Source: Roseofilum halophilum BLCC-M91
Lineage (GTDB): Bacteria > Cyanobacteriota > Cyanobacteriia > Cyanobacteriales > Desertifilaceae
Reading direction: 5' to 3'
Length of the DNA: 41,852 nucleotides
NCBI RefSeq assembly: GCF_030068445.1
Contig: NZ_JAQPOK010000146.1
Span: 1-41,852, forward strand
Below are positions 27,121 through 34,986 of the stretch, piece by piece (position 1 is the stretch's first letter; the number at the start of each line of letters is the position of its first letter). Made by a program: the position numbers and the translations under genes. The notes beneath the pieces were generated by a model. That model saw only the letters and a program-made list of their open reading frames with translations, did not search any database and was not told where the DNA came from.

Positions 27121-27150
27121 TTGACAACCCGTACTCGTTATGAGTATGAT
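27121..27150 (+). promoter_or_regulatory. Promoter of the peroxiredoxin-glutaredoxin gene
   Basis: A perfect -35 box TTGACA (27121-27126) and a near-perfect -10 box TATGAT (27145-27150) are 18 bases apart. The predicted transcript starts near 27157 and gives a leader of about 55 bases, ending in AGGAG about 10 bases before the ATG at 27211. Confidence 0.7.
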
Positions 27151-27176
27151 TATAACAATACAAATTCATAACGAGT
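27133..27176. promoter_or_regulatory. Inverted repeat over the promoter, candidate operator
   Basis: ACTCGTTATGA (27133-27143) and TCATAACGAGT (27166-27176) form a perfect 11-base inverted repeat with a 22-base gap, flanking the -10 box and the probable transcript start. Within it, TGAGTATGATTATAA (27141-27155) partly resembles a Fur/PerR 7-1-7 box. Which regulator binds is unknown. Confidence 0.5.
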
Positions 27177-27210
27177 TCGTTTTAGACACCTATCAGGAGA
27201 TTAAACCCTT

Positions 27211-27942
27211 ATGTTGCAGAATAAAGAAGGTCAAACCGTACCCAACGTCAACTTCCGCGCTCGTGTCAACAACGAATGGAAAGACATCAGCAGCGATGAA
27301 CTCTTTGCCGGTAAAACCGCGATCGTCTTCTCCCTTCCCGGAGCATTCACCCCCACCTGCTCCTCCACCCACGTTCCCGGATACAACGAACTCGCCGACG
27401 TTTTCAAAGCCAACGGCATCGATGACATTATCTGCATTTCCGTTAACGACACCTTCGTTATGGAAGCATGGGCGAAAGATCAAAAAGCCGACAAAATCAC
27501 CTTCATTCCCGATGGTAACGGAGACTTCACCAACGGCATGGGCATGTTAGTAGACAAACAAGACCTAGGGTTTGGTCAACGCTCTTGGCGCTACTCCATG
27601 CTCGTCAAAGATAAAACCATCGAAAAAATGTTCATCGAACCGGAAAAACCCGGCGATCCCTTCGAGGTTTCCGATGCAGAAACCATGCTCAAACATATTA
27701 ACCCCAGCGCCGTCAAACCGAAAATGATTTCGCTATTTACAAAAGTCGGCTGTCCCTTCTGCGCCAAAGCCAAATCTCTGCTCCAAGACAAAGGCTTAGA
27801 ATATGAAGAAATCACCCTAGCCGATGCGATAACCACCCGTTCCCTGAAAGCAATTACGGGCAAAACCAGCGTTCCCCAAGTGTTTATTGATGGGAAATAT
27901 ATTGGCGGTTCAGAAGAATTAGCCGCTTATTTCGCCTCCTAG
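27211..27942 (+). CDS. Hybrid peroxiredoxin-glutaredoxin
   Basis: The N-terminal ~165 residues are a Prx5-type peroxiredoxin with the peroxidatic Cys50 in PGAFTPTCSSTHVPGY. The C-terminal ~70 residues are a glutaredoxin with the active site CPFC (Cys181 and Cys184), the TSVPQVFIDG cis-Pro loop and GGSEEL for glutathione. Such fusions reduce peroxides directly with glutathione, the glutaredoxin domain recycling the peroxiredoxin. The protein is cytoplasmic. The gene stands alone behind a strong promoter with an inverted repeat, and ends at a hairpin with a following T-rich run. Confidence 0.94.
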   Translation: MLQNKEGQTVPNVNFRARVNNEWKDISSDELFAGKTAIVFSLPGAFTPTCSSTHVPGYNELADVFKANGIDDIICISVNDTFVMEAWAKDQKADKITFIPDGNGDFTNGMGMLVDKQDLGFGQRSWRYSMLVKDKTIEKMFIEPEKPGDPFEVSDAETMLKHINPSAVKPKMISLFTKVGCPFCAKAKSLLQDKGLEYEEITLADAITTRSLKAITGKTSVPQVFIDGKYIGGSEELAAYFAS

Positions 27943-27986
27943 CGATCGCCGTGGACGATTCGAGCTAAATTAGTGCTTTAGATTCT

Positions 27987-28020
27987 GGGGAGCGGCAGTG
28001 TCTCGCTCCCTATATTTTTA
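27987..28020 (+). terminator. Probable terminator after the peroxiredoxin gene
   Basis: GGGAGCG (27988-27994) pairs with CGCTCCC (28004-28010) around a 9-base loop and is followed by TATATTTTTA. A second small palindrome, TATAGCGCTGCGCTCTATA, overlaps its end (28019-28037). Confidence 0.6.
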
Positions 28021-28062
28021 TAGCGCTGCGCTCTATAGTGTTTACAAATACTGGAAAGTAGC

Positions 28063-29298
28063 TTATAGCCAATGGACTTGGGGCACATCCGTCCGCACCA
28101 ACACTTTCCCCTGAGAAATTACAACCTCCACCGTTGCTCGTCGGCGAATGGCATGATAGGGACTCTCGGCATCAAGAATAATAATATTGGCGGGTTTACC
28201 CACTTCTAGACCATACCAATCAGATACATTTAGGGTTTTTGCGCCTCCCGTCGTCACCATATCGTAGCAAGCCTTAATTTCTGCCAGCCCCGTCATCTGA
28301 CAAACATGAACCGCCATATGAGCAACTTCTAACATATTGCCAGTTCCCAGACTATACCAAGGGTCTTGGATACAGTCATGGCCGAGGGAAACATTTAAGC
28401 CATTTTGCCATAATTCTTTCACACGGGTAATGCCGCGCCGTTTGGGATAGGTATCGGTGCGTCCTTGCAGGGTAATATTGATTAAAGGATTGGCAATAAA
28501 GTTAATGTTTGCCCGTTTGAGCAAGCCCATCAGCTTAAAAGCATAGGCATCATTATAGGAGCCGAAAGCTGTCGTATGACTGGCTGTCACTTGGGAACCG
28601 AGTCCGCTACGAACGGCACAAGCAGCCACCACTTCTAAAAATCGGGATTGATCGTCGTCGATTTCATCGCAGTGAATGTCGATTAATTTATGGTATTGTT
28701 GAGCGAGTTCAAAGATGCGATGCACTGATTTTACCCCATCTTCGCGGGTCAATTCGTAGTGGGGAATGCCTCCAACCGCATCTGCACCCAGTTGCAAGGC
28801 GGTTTCTAAAAGCTGTTCGTTTTGGGGTTGCCCATAAATTCCGTCTTGGGGAAAGGCGACGACTTGGAGCGCGATGGAGTCTTTTACCTGCTCTCGCAAG
28901 TCTAATAAGGCTTTTAAGGCAATGAGATTGGGTTCGCTTACGTCTACATGGGTGCGTACCCAAAGGACTCCTTGTGCTGCTTGTTGTTTGAGGGCTTTTA
29001 AGGCTCGTTCCTGGACTTCCTCATACTGTAAGGATTGCTTGCGATCGCCCCAAATGGCAATCCCTTCAAACAGGGTTCCGCTCTCATTCCACCGGGGATC
29101 GCCCGCAGTTAGGGCAGAATCTAGATGAATATGGGACTCAACAAAGGGAGGACTGATAAGCTTATCAGTAACCCAGAGTTCCTCTTGACTGGGAGCCTTG
29201 ATTTCTGGGGCGATCGCGGCGATCTGGTTACCGGAAATCGCCAGATCTAGGCGATCGCCCCCCGGAAAACGTCCCCCTTTAATCACTAAATCATACAT
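28063..29298 (-). CDS. codA: Cytosine deaminase-like amidohydrolase
   Basis: The protein closely follows bacterial CodA, which turns cytosine into uracil for pyrimidine salvage. The metal and catalytic residues sit in the expected order: His56 and His58 in ESHIHLDSALTAG, His209 and Glu212 in DIHCDEIDDDQSR, His241 in TASHTTAFGSYND, and Asp308 in SLGHDCIQDPW. Other CodA stretches include QGRTDTYPKRRGITRVKE. The length of 411 is slightly below the E. coli enzyme. Related amidohydrolases act on other pyrimidines or triazines, so exact specificity is inferred. A GGTAATG heptamer array lies directly upstream of the start codon, in the probable leader. Confidence 0.85.
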   Translation of the reverse strand: MYDLVIKGGRFPGGDRLDLAISGNQIAAIAPEIKAPSQEELWVTDKLISPPFVESHIHLDSALTAGDPRWNESGTLFEGIAIWGDRKQSLQYEEVQERALKALKQQAAQGVLWVRTHVDVSEPNLIALKALLDLREQVKDSIALQVVAFPQDGIYGQPQNEQLLETALQLGADAVGGIPHYELTREDGVKSVHRIFELAQQYHKLIDIHCDEIDDDQSRFLEVVAACAVRSGLGSQVTASHTTAFGSYNDAYAFKLMGLLKRANINFIANPLINITLQGRTDTYPKRRGITRVKELWQNGLNVSLGHDCIQDPWYSLGTGNMLEVAHMAVHVCQMTGLAEIKACYDMVTTGGAKTLNVSDWYGLEVGKPANIIILDAESPYHAIRRRATVEVVISQGKVLVRTDVPQVHWL

Positions 29299-29303
29299 AA
29301 GCT

Positions 29304-29331
29304 GGTAATGGGTAATGGGTAATGGGTAATC
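29304..29331. repeat. Heptamer tandem array (GGTAATG)
   Basis: Three GGTAATG units and one GGTAATC lie five bases upstream of the codA start codon, between it and the oppositely oriented kinase gene. Confidence 0.85.
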
Positions 29332-29474
29332 AGTGAACTATAAGTAATAATAAAAAACATATGTCTAAAGATATAATTTCAATAAAATTATCCCATTCTC
29401 CGCGTCCCCCACTTCCCCACTCCCCCATTCCCCTATTCACCGTAAGATAGATCAATGTGTCCTGCCCAACCCAT

Positions 29475-31502
29475 GCTATGAGATATTGCCTCAACCCGGA
29501 CTGCAAGCAACCCAAAAATTCTGACGGCAATGCCTTTTGTCAAAGCTGTCGCAGTACCCTGTTGCTCAAAGACCGGTATAAAGCACTCAAATGTATTGGT
29601 CAAGGGGGGTTTGGCCGCACATTTTTGGGCATCGATCGCGATAAACCCTCTCACCCCTATTGTGTGATCAAGCAATTCTTTCCCCAAGCCCAGGGAACCA
29701 ATAATGTGCAAAAGGCAACCCAATTATTTGAACAAGAGGCAGTACGCTTAGACGATCTGGGAGAACATGCCCAAATTCCGGCTTTATACGCCCACTTTAG
29801 CCAAGATTCTCGCCAATATCTGGTACAAGAATTTATTGATGGGCAAAATTTAAGCCAAGTGCTGGAGCAAACTGGGCGATTTAATGAGAAGCAAATCCGC
29901 GAGTTACTTTATAATCTGCTTCCGGTTTTAGATTTTATCCATCACCATCATGTGATTCATCGAGATATTAAACCGGAAAATATTCTTTTGCGCGAAAATG
30001 GGCAACTGGTTTTAGTGGATTTTGGGGCGGCGAAATATGCCACCTCAACGGCTTTACTGAAAACCGGAACCACCATTGGCACACCGGAATATTTAGCCCC
30101 AGAACAAGGAAGGGGACGGGCGGTTTTTTCTAGCGATCTCTATAGTTTAGGGGTGACTTGTCTGCATATGCTGACGGGAAAGTCGCCCTTTGAGTTATTT
30201 GATATTCATGAGGATACCTGGATTTGGCGGCAGTCTTTGGCAGATAATCCGATTAGTAAATCCCTAGCAGATATTATCGATCGCCTCATCGCCGATGCGA
30301 TTAATCACCGCTATCATTCTGCTCAAGAGGTTCTCAAGGATTTGCAAGATTTACCCACTCTCGATCGGGCGGTGAATCCCCCAACAACAACCATACAACC
30401 GGCTGTTTCCCCGTTAGCGTCTCAATTCCCTTCAACCCCTTCATCATCTGAATGGTGCTGCGTGCATACCCTCAGTGGTCATAGGCAATGGGTGGGCGCT
30501 GTTGATATACATCCCAATTCTAGGGTAATCGCCAGTGGCTCGGAAGACCAAACGATTCGCTTCTGGGATGTGGTGACGGGAGAGCATCAGGGAAGCCTCA
30601 ACCGTCATGCTTTGTATGTGAATACGGTGGCGTTTAGCCCCAATGGTCGGTTTTTAGCCAGTGGGGGGGACGATCGCGCGATCTATGTGTGGGATTTACA
30701 ACGGGGGGAATGGGGGCCACAATTGGGAGAGAGCCATACAGGAGACGATCGCCGTTATGGAGAGGCGATTAATGCGATCGCCTGGAATCCCCAAGCTACT
30801 CTGTTAGCGAGTGCCAGTAAAGACCGCACGGTAAAGATTTGGCAGCTCGACCCTAAAGATGCTCGCTATGGAGAAGCGATCTATACCCTAACCGGTCATT
30901 TAGCCTCCGTGCGAGCCGTCAGTTTTAGCCCCAATGGGCGGATTATTGCCAGTGGCAGCGATGATAATAGTATTAAGCTGTGGCACTTAGGAAAAGAGGT
31001 AGAGTTTGCAACTCTGGGGGATTTGGCTTCCCGGTTAAATATTGTCAATGCTTTGGCTTTTAGTCCCGATGGACAATGGTTAGCCAGTGGGGGTTGGGAT
31101 AATTTGGTGAAACTGTGGGATTTCGAGACGGGAAAAACCATGCAAATTTTTGAAGGACATCAAGATTATGTGCGATCGCTCGCCTTTAGTCCAGATGGGA
31201 AATTTTTGGTTAGTGGCAGTGACGATCGCACCCTGAAACTTTGGCAAGTGGAAACCGCTACCCTATTAACGACCCTAGACGGTCATCAAAATTGCGTCAA
31301 TAGCGTTGCTTGGAGTGCTGATGGTCAATTTATCGTCAGTGGGAGTGCCGATAAAACCCTCAAGGTTTGGCAAGGAGAACCCCATCAACCCAAAATTCAA
31401 GATCAAACCGTACAACAGATCCCTCCCTCGACTCCCGTTCCTCCTCGCCCACCGAAACGCCGCGTATATCGCCCTTCCGTCCATCAACCCTGGCTCGACT
31501 GA
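29475..31502 (+). CDS. Serine/threonine protein kinase with WD40 beta-propeller
   Basis: The N-terminus has a zinc-ribbon-like motif typical of cyanobacterial kinases (CLNPDCKQ, then FCQSCRST). A Hanks-type kinase domain follows (about 30-290) with GQGGFGRT, the ATP-binding Lys in CVIKQFF, catalytic HRDIKPEN, DFGAAK and APEQ, so it should be active. Seven WD40 repeats (about 335-640), the first with GHRQWVGAVDIHPN and the last with GHQNCVNSVAWSADG, would close a complete seven-blade propeller for binding partner proteins. The tail is Pro-rich. I chose ATG at 29475 (MRYCLNPDC); GTG at 29457 adds six residues. No membrane segment is seen, and its targets are unknown. Confidence 0.93.
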   Translation, partial: AMRYCLNPDCKQPKNSDGNAFCQSCRSTLLLKDRYKALKCIGQGGFGRTFLGIDRDKPSHPYCVIKQFFPQAQGTNNVQKATQLFEQEAVRLDDLGEHAQIPALYAHFSQDSRQYLVQEFIDGQNLSQVLEQTGRFNEKQIRELLYNLLPVLDFIHHHHVIHRDIKPENILLRENGQLVLVDFGAAKYATSTALLKTGTTIGTPEYLAPEQGRGRAVFSSDLYSLGVTCLHMLTGKSPFELFDIHEDTWIWRQSLADNPISKSLADIIDRLIADAINHRYHSAQEVLKDLQDLPTLDRAVNPPTTTIQPAVSPLASQFPSTPSSSEWCCVHTLSGHRQWVGAVDIHPNSRVIASGSEDQTIRFWDVVTGEHQGSLNRHALYVNTVAFSPNGRFLASGGDDRAIYVWDLQRGEWGPQLGESHTGDDRRYGEAINAIAWNPQATLLASASKDRTVKIWQLDPKDARYGEAIYTLTGHLASVRAVSFSPNGRIIASGSDDNSIKLWHLGKEVEFATLGDLASRLNIVNALAFSPDGQWLASGGWDNLVKLWDFETGKTMQIFEGHQDYVRSLAFSPDGKFLVSGSDDRTLKLWQVETATLLTTLDGHQNCVNSVAWSADGQFIVSGSADKTLKVWQGEPHQPKIQDQTVQQIPPSTPVPPRPPKRRVYRPSVHQPWLD

Positions 31503-31511
31503 AGGGGAGGG

Positions 31512-31580
31512 AATGAATAATGAACAATGAACAATGAACAATGGGTAAAACCATTGCCTATTGCCTATTGCCTACTGCCT
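31512..31580. repeat. Two adjacent heptamer arrays (AATGAAC, ATTGCCT)
   Basis: AATGAAC-type units run from 31512 to 31546. A second family, ATTGCCT three times and then ACTGCCT, runs from 31553 to 31580. The second array reaches into the stop codon of the converging membrane-protein gene. Confidence 0.85.
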
Positions 31581-32334
31581 ATTCTTTCCCACGACTCTTT
31601 TGCTGTTTTGACGGTTTACGACTAAAAAACCGTTCCAGTTGCTGAGTCCCTTCTTGGAAATGGATTAGGGTAGTGACGATCGCGATCGCTCCATAGACGA
31701 CTCGCAACAACCAGCCTTGAAAGGCAAATACCCAATCGAGCCATTGGGCGCGATAATTCTGGGCATCGCTGCCGCCATCGTTTAAGAAGGTGGATAACAT
31801 GGATTTTAAGCGGTTGTCCTCGGCTTCTAACTGATTCAGGCGATCCAATTGAGTGGGGAGAATCGGGAATTTAGCGGTATAGAGATAAAAGCCTAACCTG
31901 CCAGTCTTTCCGGTTTTCTCTTCTAGAAATTCGTCGGTTTTTTGCACAATTTCCCCAGAGGACAACTGGGTATTTTCGGCAATATCATTCAGCCAGTTAT
32001 TATAGCGCACTACTGTAGGAATGCTAAGAATAAAGGGAACAGTGGGAATGAGGAGGACAAGGCTGACTTGCTTGCGAATACGAGGGGGCAAAAACACCGT
32101 AGAGAGTCCAAACCCTAAGCCCAAAATGGCAAACGAGATTAAGTTAGACAGTTCGCTCAAGTCTAACATGCGAAAAATATCGCCAATAATCGGTAAAGAA
32201 TATAAATGGTGATCGGCCAGAAAAATAAATAGTAATTTGCTTAAGACGACTAAACTGACCACTAAAGGAATGATCAGGATGTAGAGGACAATGCGAAAAA
32301 TAAGTTTCAACCGATCCATGGGAGTGGGGTTCAA
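31579..32334 (-). CDS. Membrane protein of unknown function
   Basis: I do not recognise the family. The 251-residue protein has about four hydrophobic segments, near residues 10-36, 60-80, 89-108 and 207-228. Between the third and fourth is a polar region with charged, helical character (ENTQLSSGEIVQKTDEFLEE and NQLEAEDNRLKSMLSTFL) that may lie outside the membrane. The C-terminus is strongly basic (RKPSKQQKSRGK). It converges on the WD40 kinase gene, and its stop codon sits in a heptamer array. No nearby gene indicates a role. Confidence 0.65.
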   Translation of the reverse strand: MNPTPMDRLKLIFRIVLYILIIPLVVSLVVLSKLLFIFLADHHLYSLPIIGDIFRMLDLSELSNLISFAILGLGFGLSTVFLPPRIRKQVSLVLLIPTVPFILSIPTVVRYNNWLNDIAENTQLSSGEIVQKTDEFLEEKTGKTGRLGFYLYTAKFPILPTQLDRLNQLEAEDNRLKSMLSTFLNDGGSDAQNYRAQWLDWVFAFQGWLLRVVYGAIAIVTTLIHFQEGTQQLERFFSRKPSKQQKSRGKE

Positions 32335-32663
32335 AAGTCAAAAGTTAAAAGCCAAAATTCAAATGTTATATCCCTAATTAAGGAGCTAGGGAGCCTAATT
32401 AAGGAGCTAGGGAGCGAGACGCTCCCACTCCTTAATATTAAAGGTTTTAGGAATGCGGGCATCTTGCCCGCTAGTTACAGCGCTTCGCGCGGTAATGAGG
32501 TACAGTCGGAAAAGATCCCCCTTTCATGTCCGCTTGCGGAAAATCCCCCTTAAAAAGGGGGGCAGTAAAAGTCCCACTTTTTAAGGGGGGTTGGGGGGAT
32601 CGAAATGTACCGCATAGCAGCGAAAACTGCTGTATACCCATTTACCGGATTTGATATTAGAAG
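32335..32663. repeat. Repeat-rich intergenic region with several palindromes
   Basis: No gene is seen in these ~330 bases. They hold a 17-base palindrome GGGAGCGAGACGCTCCC (32410-32426), another GCGGGCATCTTGCCCGC (32455-32471), a small hairpin TCCGCTTGCGGA (32529-32540), and a larger imperfect palindrome bounded by GATCCCCC (32514-32521) and GGGGGATC (32594-32601) with CCCCCTTAAAAAGGGGGG inside. A direct duplication of TAATTAAGGAGCTAGGGAGC lies near 32378-32415. All are of types common in cyanobacterial intergenic DNA. Confidence 0.75.
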
Positions 32664-33482
32664 TCAGAAAGACTCTTTTGCCGCTAGGGTGCATTGATCG
32701 ATTGTAGACAAATCGAGACTCCCCCAGCGATCGCGATCGCCTAGAGGCATCTCTAACCACAGCAGATATTCAATATTACCGGCTGGCCCGGTAATGGGAG
32801 AATGGCTTAAGCCACGATAAGACCATCCTAGACTATCCGCGCTTTCATAAACCGTAGCGATCGCCTGGCTATGGTCTTTGGGATCGCGGACGACTCCCTT
32901 TTTACCCACCCGCGATCGCCCCACCTCAAACTGAGGTTTCACTAACGCGACTAACTCCCTGGGAGGAGCTAATAGCGCCCATAGTGCGGGTAAGACCTTG
33001 GTTAATGAAATAAACGAGACATCAACAACCGCTAAATTTGCGGGTTCCTCCCCATTATATAGCGCTTCAGCACTCAAATAGCGTAAATTCGTTCGTTCTC
33101 TTAAAATCACCCTAGAATCCGTGCGGATGCGCCAATCCACTTGACCATAACCTACATCCACCCCATAAACCTGTTTTACCCCATTTTGCAGCAAACAATC
33201 CGTAAAACCTCCGGTAGAAATGCCTCCATCTAGGGCAATTCGACCCGCAACAGTTAAGTCAAAATGCTCAAGAGCATGGGCTAATTTTTCACCGCCTCTA
33301 GAGACAAAAGGCGATCGCTCCTTTACCGTTATCGTCGCCTCTGTAGAAATCAACGTCCCCGGTTTATCCATCACCACCTGATTCACCATCACCTCACCCG
33401 CCCGAATCAAGCGCTGGGCCAGTTGTCGAGAGTCACACAGAGACCGTTCTACCAGTAAAAGATCGAGTCGTTGTTTAGGCAA
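32664..33482 (-). CDS. tlyA: TlyA-family rRNA 2'-O-methyltransferase
   Basis: TlyA proteins methylate cytidine 2'-OH groups in ribosomal RNA; older annotations call them haemolysins. An S4 RNA-binding domain occupies residues 1-60 (RLDLLLVERSLCDSR, then AGEVMVNQ). The FtsJ-like domain follows, with SRGGEKLAHAL, the SAM-binding region ALDGGISTGGFTDCLL, AVVDVSFISL, LVKPQFE and GNIEYLLW, which supply the K-D-K-E catalytic set. The SAM loop reads GGIS where GAS is usual, probably a tolerated change. The length of 272 is normal. The gene is downstream of the glucokinase on the same strand, separated by repeats. Confidence 0.92.
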   Translation of the reverse strand: MPKQRLDLLLVERSLCDSRQLAQRLIRAGEVMVNQVVMDKPGTLISTEATITVKERSPFVSRGGEKLAHALEHFDLTVAGRIALDGGISTGGFTDCLLQNGVKQVYGVDVGYGQVDWRIRTDSRVILRERTNLRYLSAEALYNGEEPANLAVVDVSFISLTKVLPALWALLAPPRELVALVKPQFEVGRSRVGKKGVVRDPKDHSQAIATVYESADSLGWSYRGLSHSPITGPAGNIEYLLWLEMPLGDRDRWGSLDLSTIDQCTLAAKESF

Positions 33483-33538
33483 GAGAATAGGGGGATAGGG
33501 GAATAGGGGGATAGGGAGGATAGGGAGATAGGGAGAGT

Positions 33539-33555
33539 GCGAGCATCTTGCTCGC
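33539..33555. repeat. 17-base REP-like palindrome
   Basis: GCGAGCATCTTGCTCGC has 6-base arms around ATCTT. It differs from the palindrome at 32455-32471 only by a compensated base pair in the stem. Confidence 0.7.
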
Positions 33556-33560
33556 TTGTT

Positions 33561-33692
33561 AACCCATTATTACCCATTATTACCCATTACTCATTACCCA
33601 TTACCCATTACCCATTACTCATGACTCATGACTCATGACTCATTACCCATTACCCATTACCCATTACCCATTACCCATGACTCATTACTCAA
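33561..33692. repeat. Long mixed heptamer array (TACCCAT/TACTCAT/TGACTCA)
   Basis: About nineteen consecutive 7-base units, mostly TACCCAT with runs of TGACTCA and TTACTCA variants, fill the space between tlyA and the glucokinase gene. They continue across the glucokinase stop codon (33657-33659) into its coding region. Confidence 0.9.
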
Positions 33693-34574
33693 ACATTCCC
33701 ACGCCAACTTAGCCGCCCCCACCATACCCGCTTGATTGCCCAACTCGGCCACCAAAACCTGGAGTCCTTCGCGGGAAGTGGGTAACACGCGCTGTTCGAT
33801 TTCCTCTAGGGTTGCTGGCAGGAAATAGGCGGCGCTTTGACTAATGCCACCGCCTAGTATAATCGCTTCTGGGGTTAAAACATAGATTAAATTCGCCAAA
33901 CCTGCTCCTAAACGATGACCATAGTTTTGCCAAAATTCTAGGGCTTGTCGGTTGCCGGTTTCAGCTAGGTGACCGAGTTCTTCCGGGTCGAGATGGCCAA
34001 AGCGGCGAACGGCGGGAATAGAAACCTGTTGTTCCAGGGAGCCTCGGTTACCACTGTTGCAGGGATGGCCATAGAGGTCAATCGTGATCAGACCCAGTTC
34101 TCCGGCAGTGCCCTGGCGACCGGTAAATAATTTACCATTAATAATGATAGCTCCACCGACTCCCGTTCCCAGGGTGAGCAAGATCATATCTTGGAAATGG
34201 CGGCCGGCTCCGATCCAGGATTCCCCCATTCCAGCGCAGTTTGCGTCGTTGGCCAGGATGACAGGCTTGCCGGTTTTCGCTTCTAACCAGGCAGCTAGGG
34301 GCACGTCTTTCCAGTTGGAGAGGTTGATAGCGATGCGCGAAATTTTACCCGTTTGGTCTACGGGGCCAGGGACACCGACTCCCAGGGCGAGGGCGCTCTC
34401 GTCGGGGTCAAGTTCCGCCAGGGCAGGCAGTAGGGCGCTAATAACCGCTTCCGGGGTTGCCGGTTGGGGAGTCGGGAGGGTGAGGGTATTTTGGCAACTG
34501 CCATCCTTACGAAACCGGCCCAGTTTGATGCCAGTTCCGCCGATATCGATGCCGATGACTGTGGGTTGGTTCAT
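33657..34574 (-). CDS. ROK-family kinase, probable glucokinase
   Basis: The protein phosphorylates a hexose, most likely glucose, with ATP. It has the N-terminal phosphate loop IGIDIGGTGIKLG, catalytic Asp in LANDANCAGMGE, the LGTGVGGAI motif, GELG, and the C-terminal IILGGGISQSA. There is no helix-turn-helix, so it is an enzyme rather than a ROK repressor. The usual ROK zinc motif CxCGxxGCxE is degraded to CNSGNRGSLE, keeping only one Cys. The last residues (SNESWVMGNG) are encoded by a heptamer array that has invaded the 3' end. The gene lies downstream of pilQ with a large hairpin array between them. Confidence 0.85.
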   Translation of the reverse strand: MNQPTVIGIDIGGTGIKLGRFRKDGSCQNTLTLPTPQPATPEAVISALLPALAELDPDESALALGVGVPGPVDQTGKISRIAINLSNWKDVPLAAWLEAKTGKPVILANDANCAGMGESWIGAGRHFQDMILLTLGTGVGGAIIINGKLFTGRQGTAGELGLITIDLYGHPCNSGNRGSLEQQVSIPAVRRFGHLDPEELGHLAETGNRQALEFWQNYGHRLGAGLANLIYVLTPEAIILGGGISQSAAYFLPATLEEIEQRVLPTSREGLQVLVAELGNQAGMVGAAKLAWECLSNESWVMGNG

Positions 34575-34590
34575 GGTTGGGTATTGGGAG

Positions 34591-34986
34591 ATTGTGCCCT
34601 CTTCCCCCTGCCCCCTTCTCCCACGGGAGACGGGGGTTCAAGTCCCTCTCCTGTGGGAGAGGGATTTAGGGAGAGGGCTTTACCTGGGGGAGATTGTGCC
34701 CTCTTCCCCCTGCCCCCTTCTCCCAGGGGAGACGGGGGTTCAAGTCCCTCTCCCGTGGGAGAGGGATTTAGGGAGAGGGCTTTACCTGGGGGAGATTGTG
34801 CCCTCTTCCCCCTGCCCCCTTCTCCCACGGGAAACGGGGGTTCAAGTCCCTCTCCTCTGGGAGAGGGATTTAGGGAGAGGGCAAATCCGGTTATTGTGCC
34901 CTCTTCCCCCTGCCCCCTTCTCCCACGGGAGATGGGGGTTCAAGTCCCTCTCCTCTGGGAGAGGGATTTAGGGAGAGGGCTTTACC
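34591..34986. repeat. Four-copy tandem array of ~102-base hairpin units
   Basis: Near-identical units start at 34591, 34693, 34795 and 34893 (spacing 102, 102 and 98). Each reads ATTGTGCCCTCTTCCCCC, then a Pro-codon-like C-rich stretch with TCTCCCACGGGAGA variants, then GGGGGTTCAAGTCC, a CCCTCTCC...GGAGAGGG hairpin, and ATTTAGGGAGAGGGC. Inverted repeats join the two ends of the unit (GCCCTCT with AGAGGGC), so each could fold into one long hairpin. The final unit overlaps the pilQ stop codon (34982-34984). Confidence 0.85.

Noticed and set aside
27140-27550. A 136-codon frame beginning upstream of the peroxiredoxin gene
   Set aside because: It overlaps the peroxiredoxin in another frame, starts inside the promoter and has low-complexity Pro/Thr/Ser content.
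33561-33692. Regularly spaced repeats that might suggest CRISPR
   Set aside because: Units are 7 bases and directly adjacent with no unique spacers; no cas genes are in the window.
34637-34655. GGGGGTTCAAGTCC in the hairpin units looks like a tRNA T-arm
   Set aside because: It recurs in all four units, but no acceptor, D or anticodon stems can be built around it; it belongs to the hairpin repeat.
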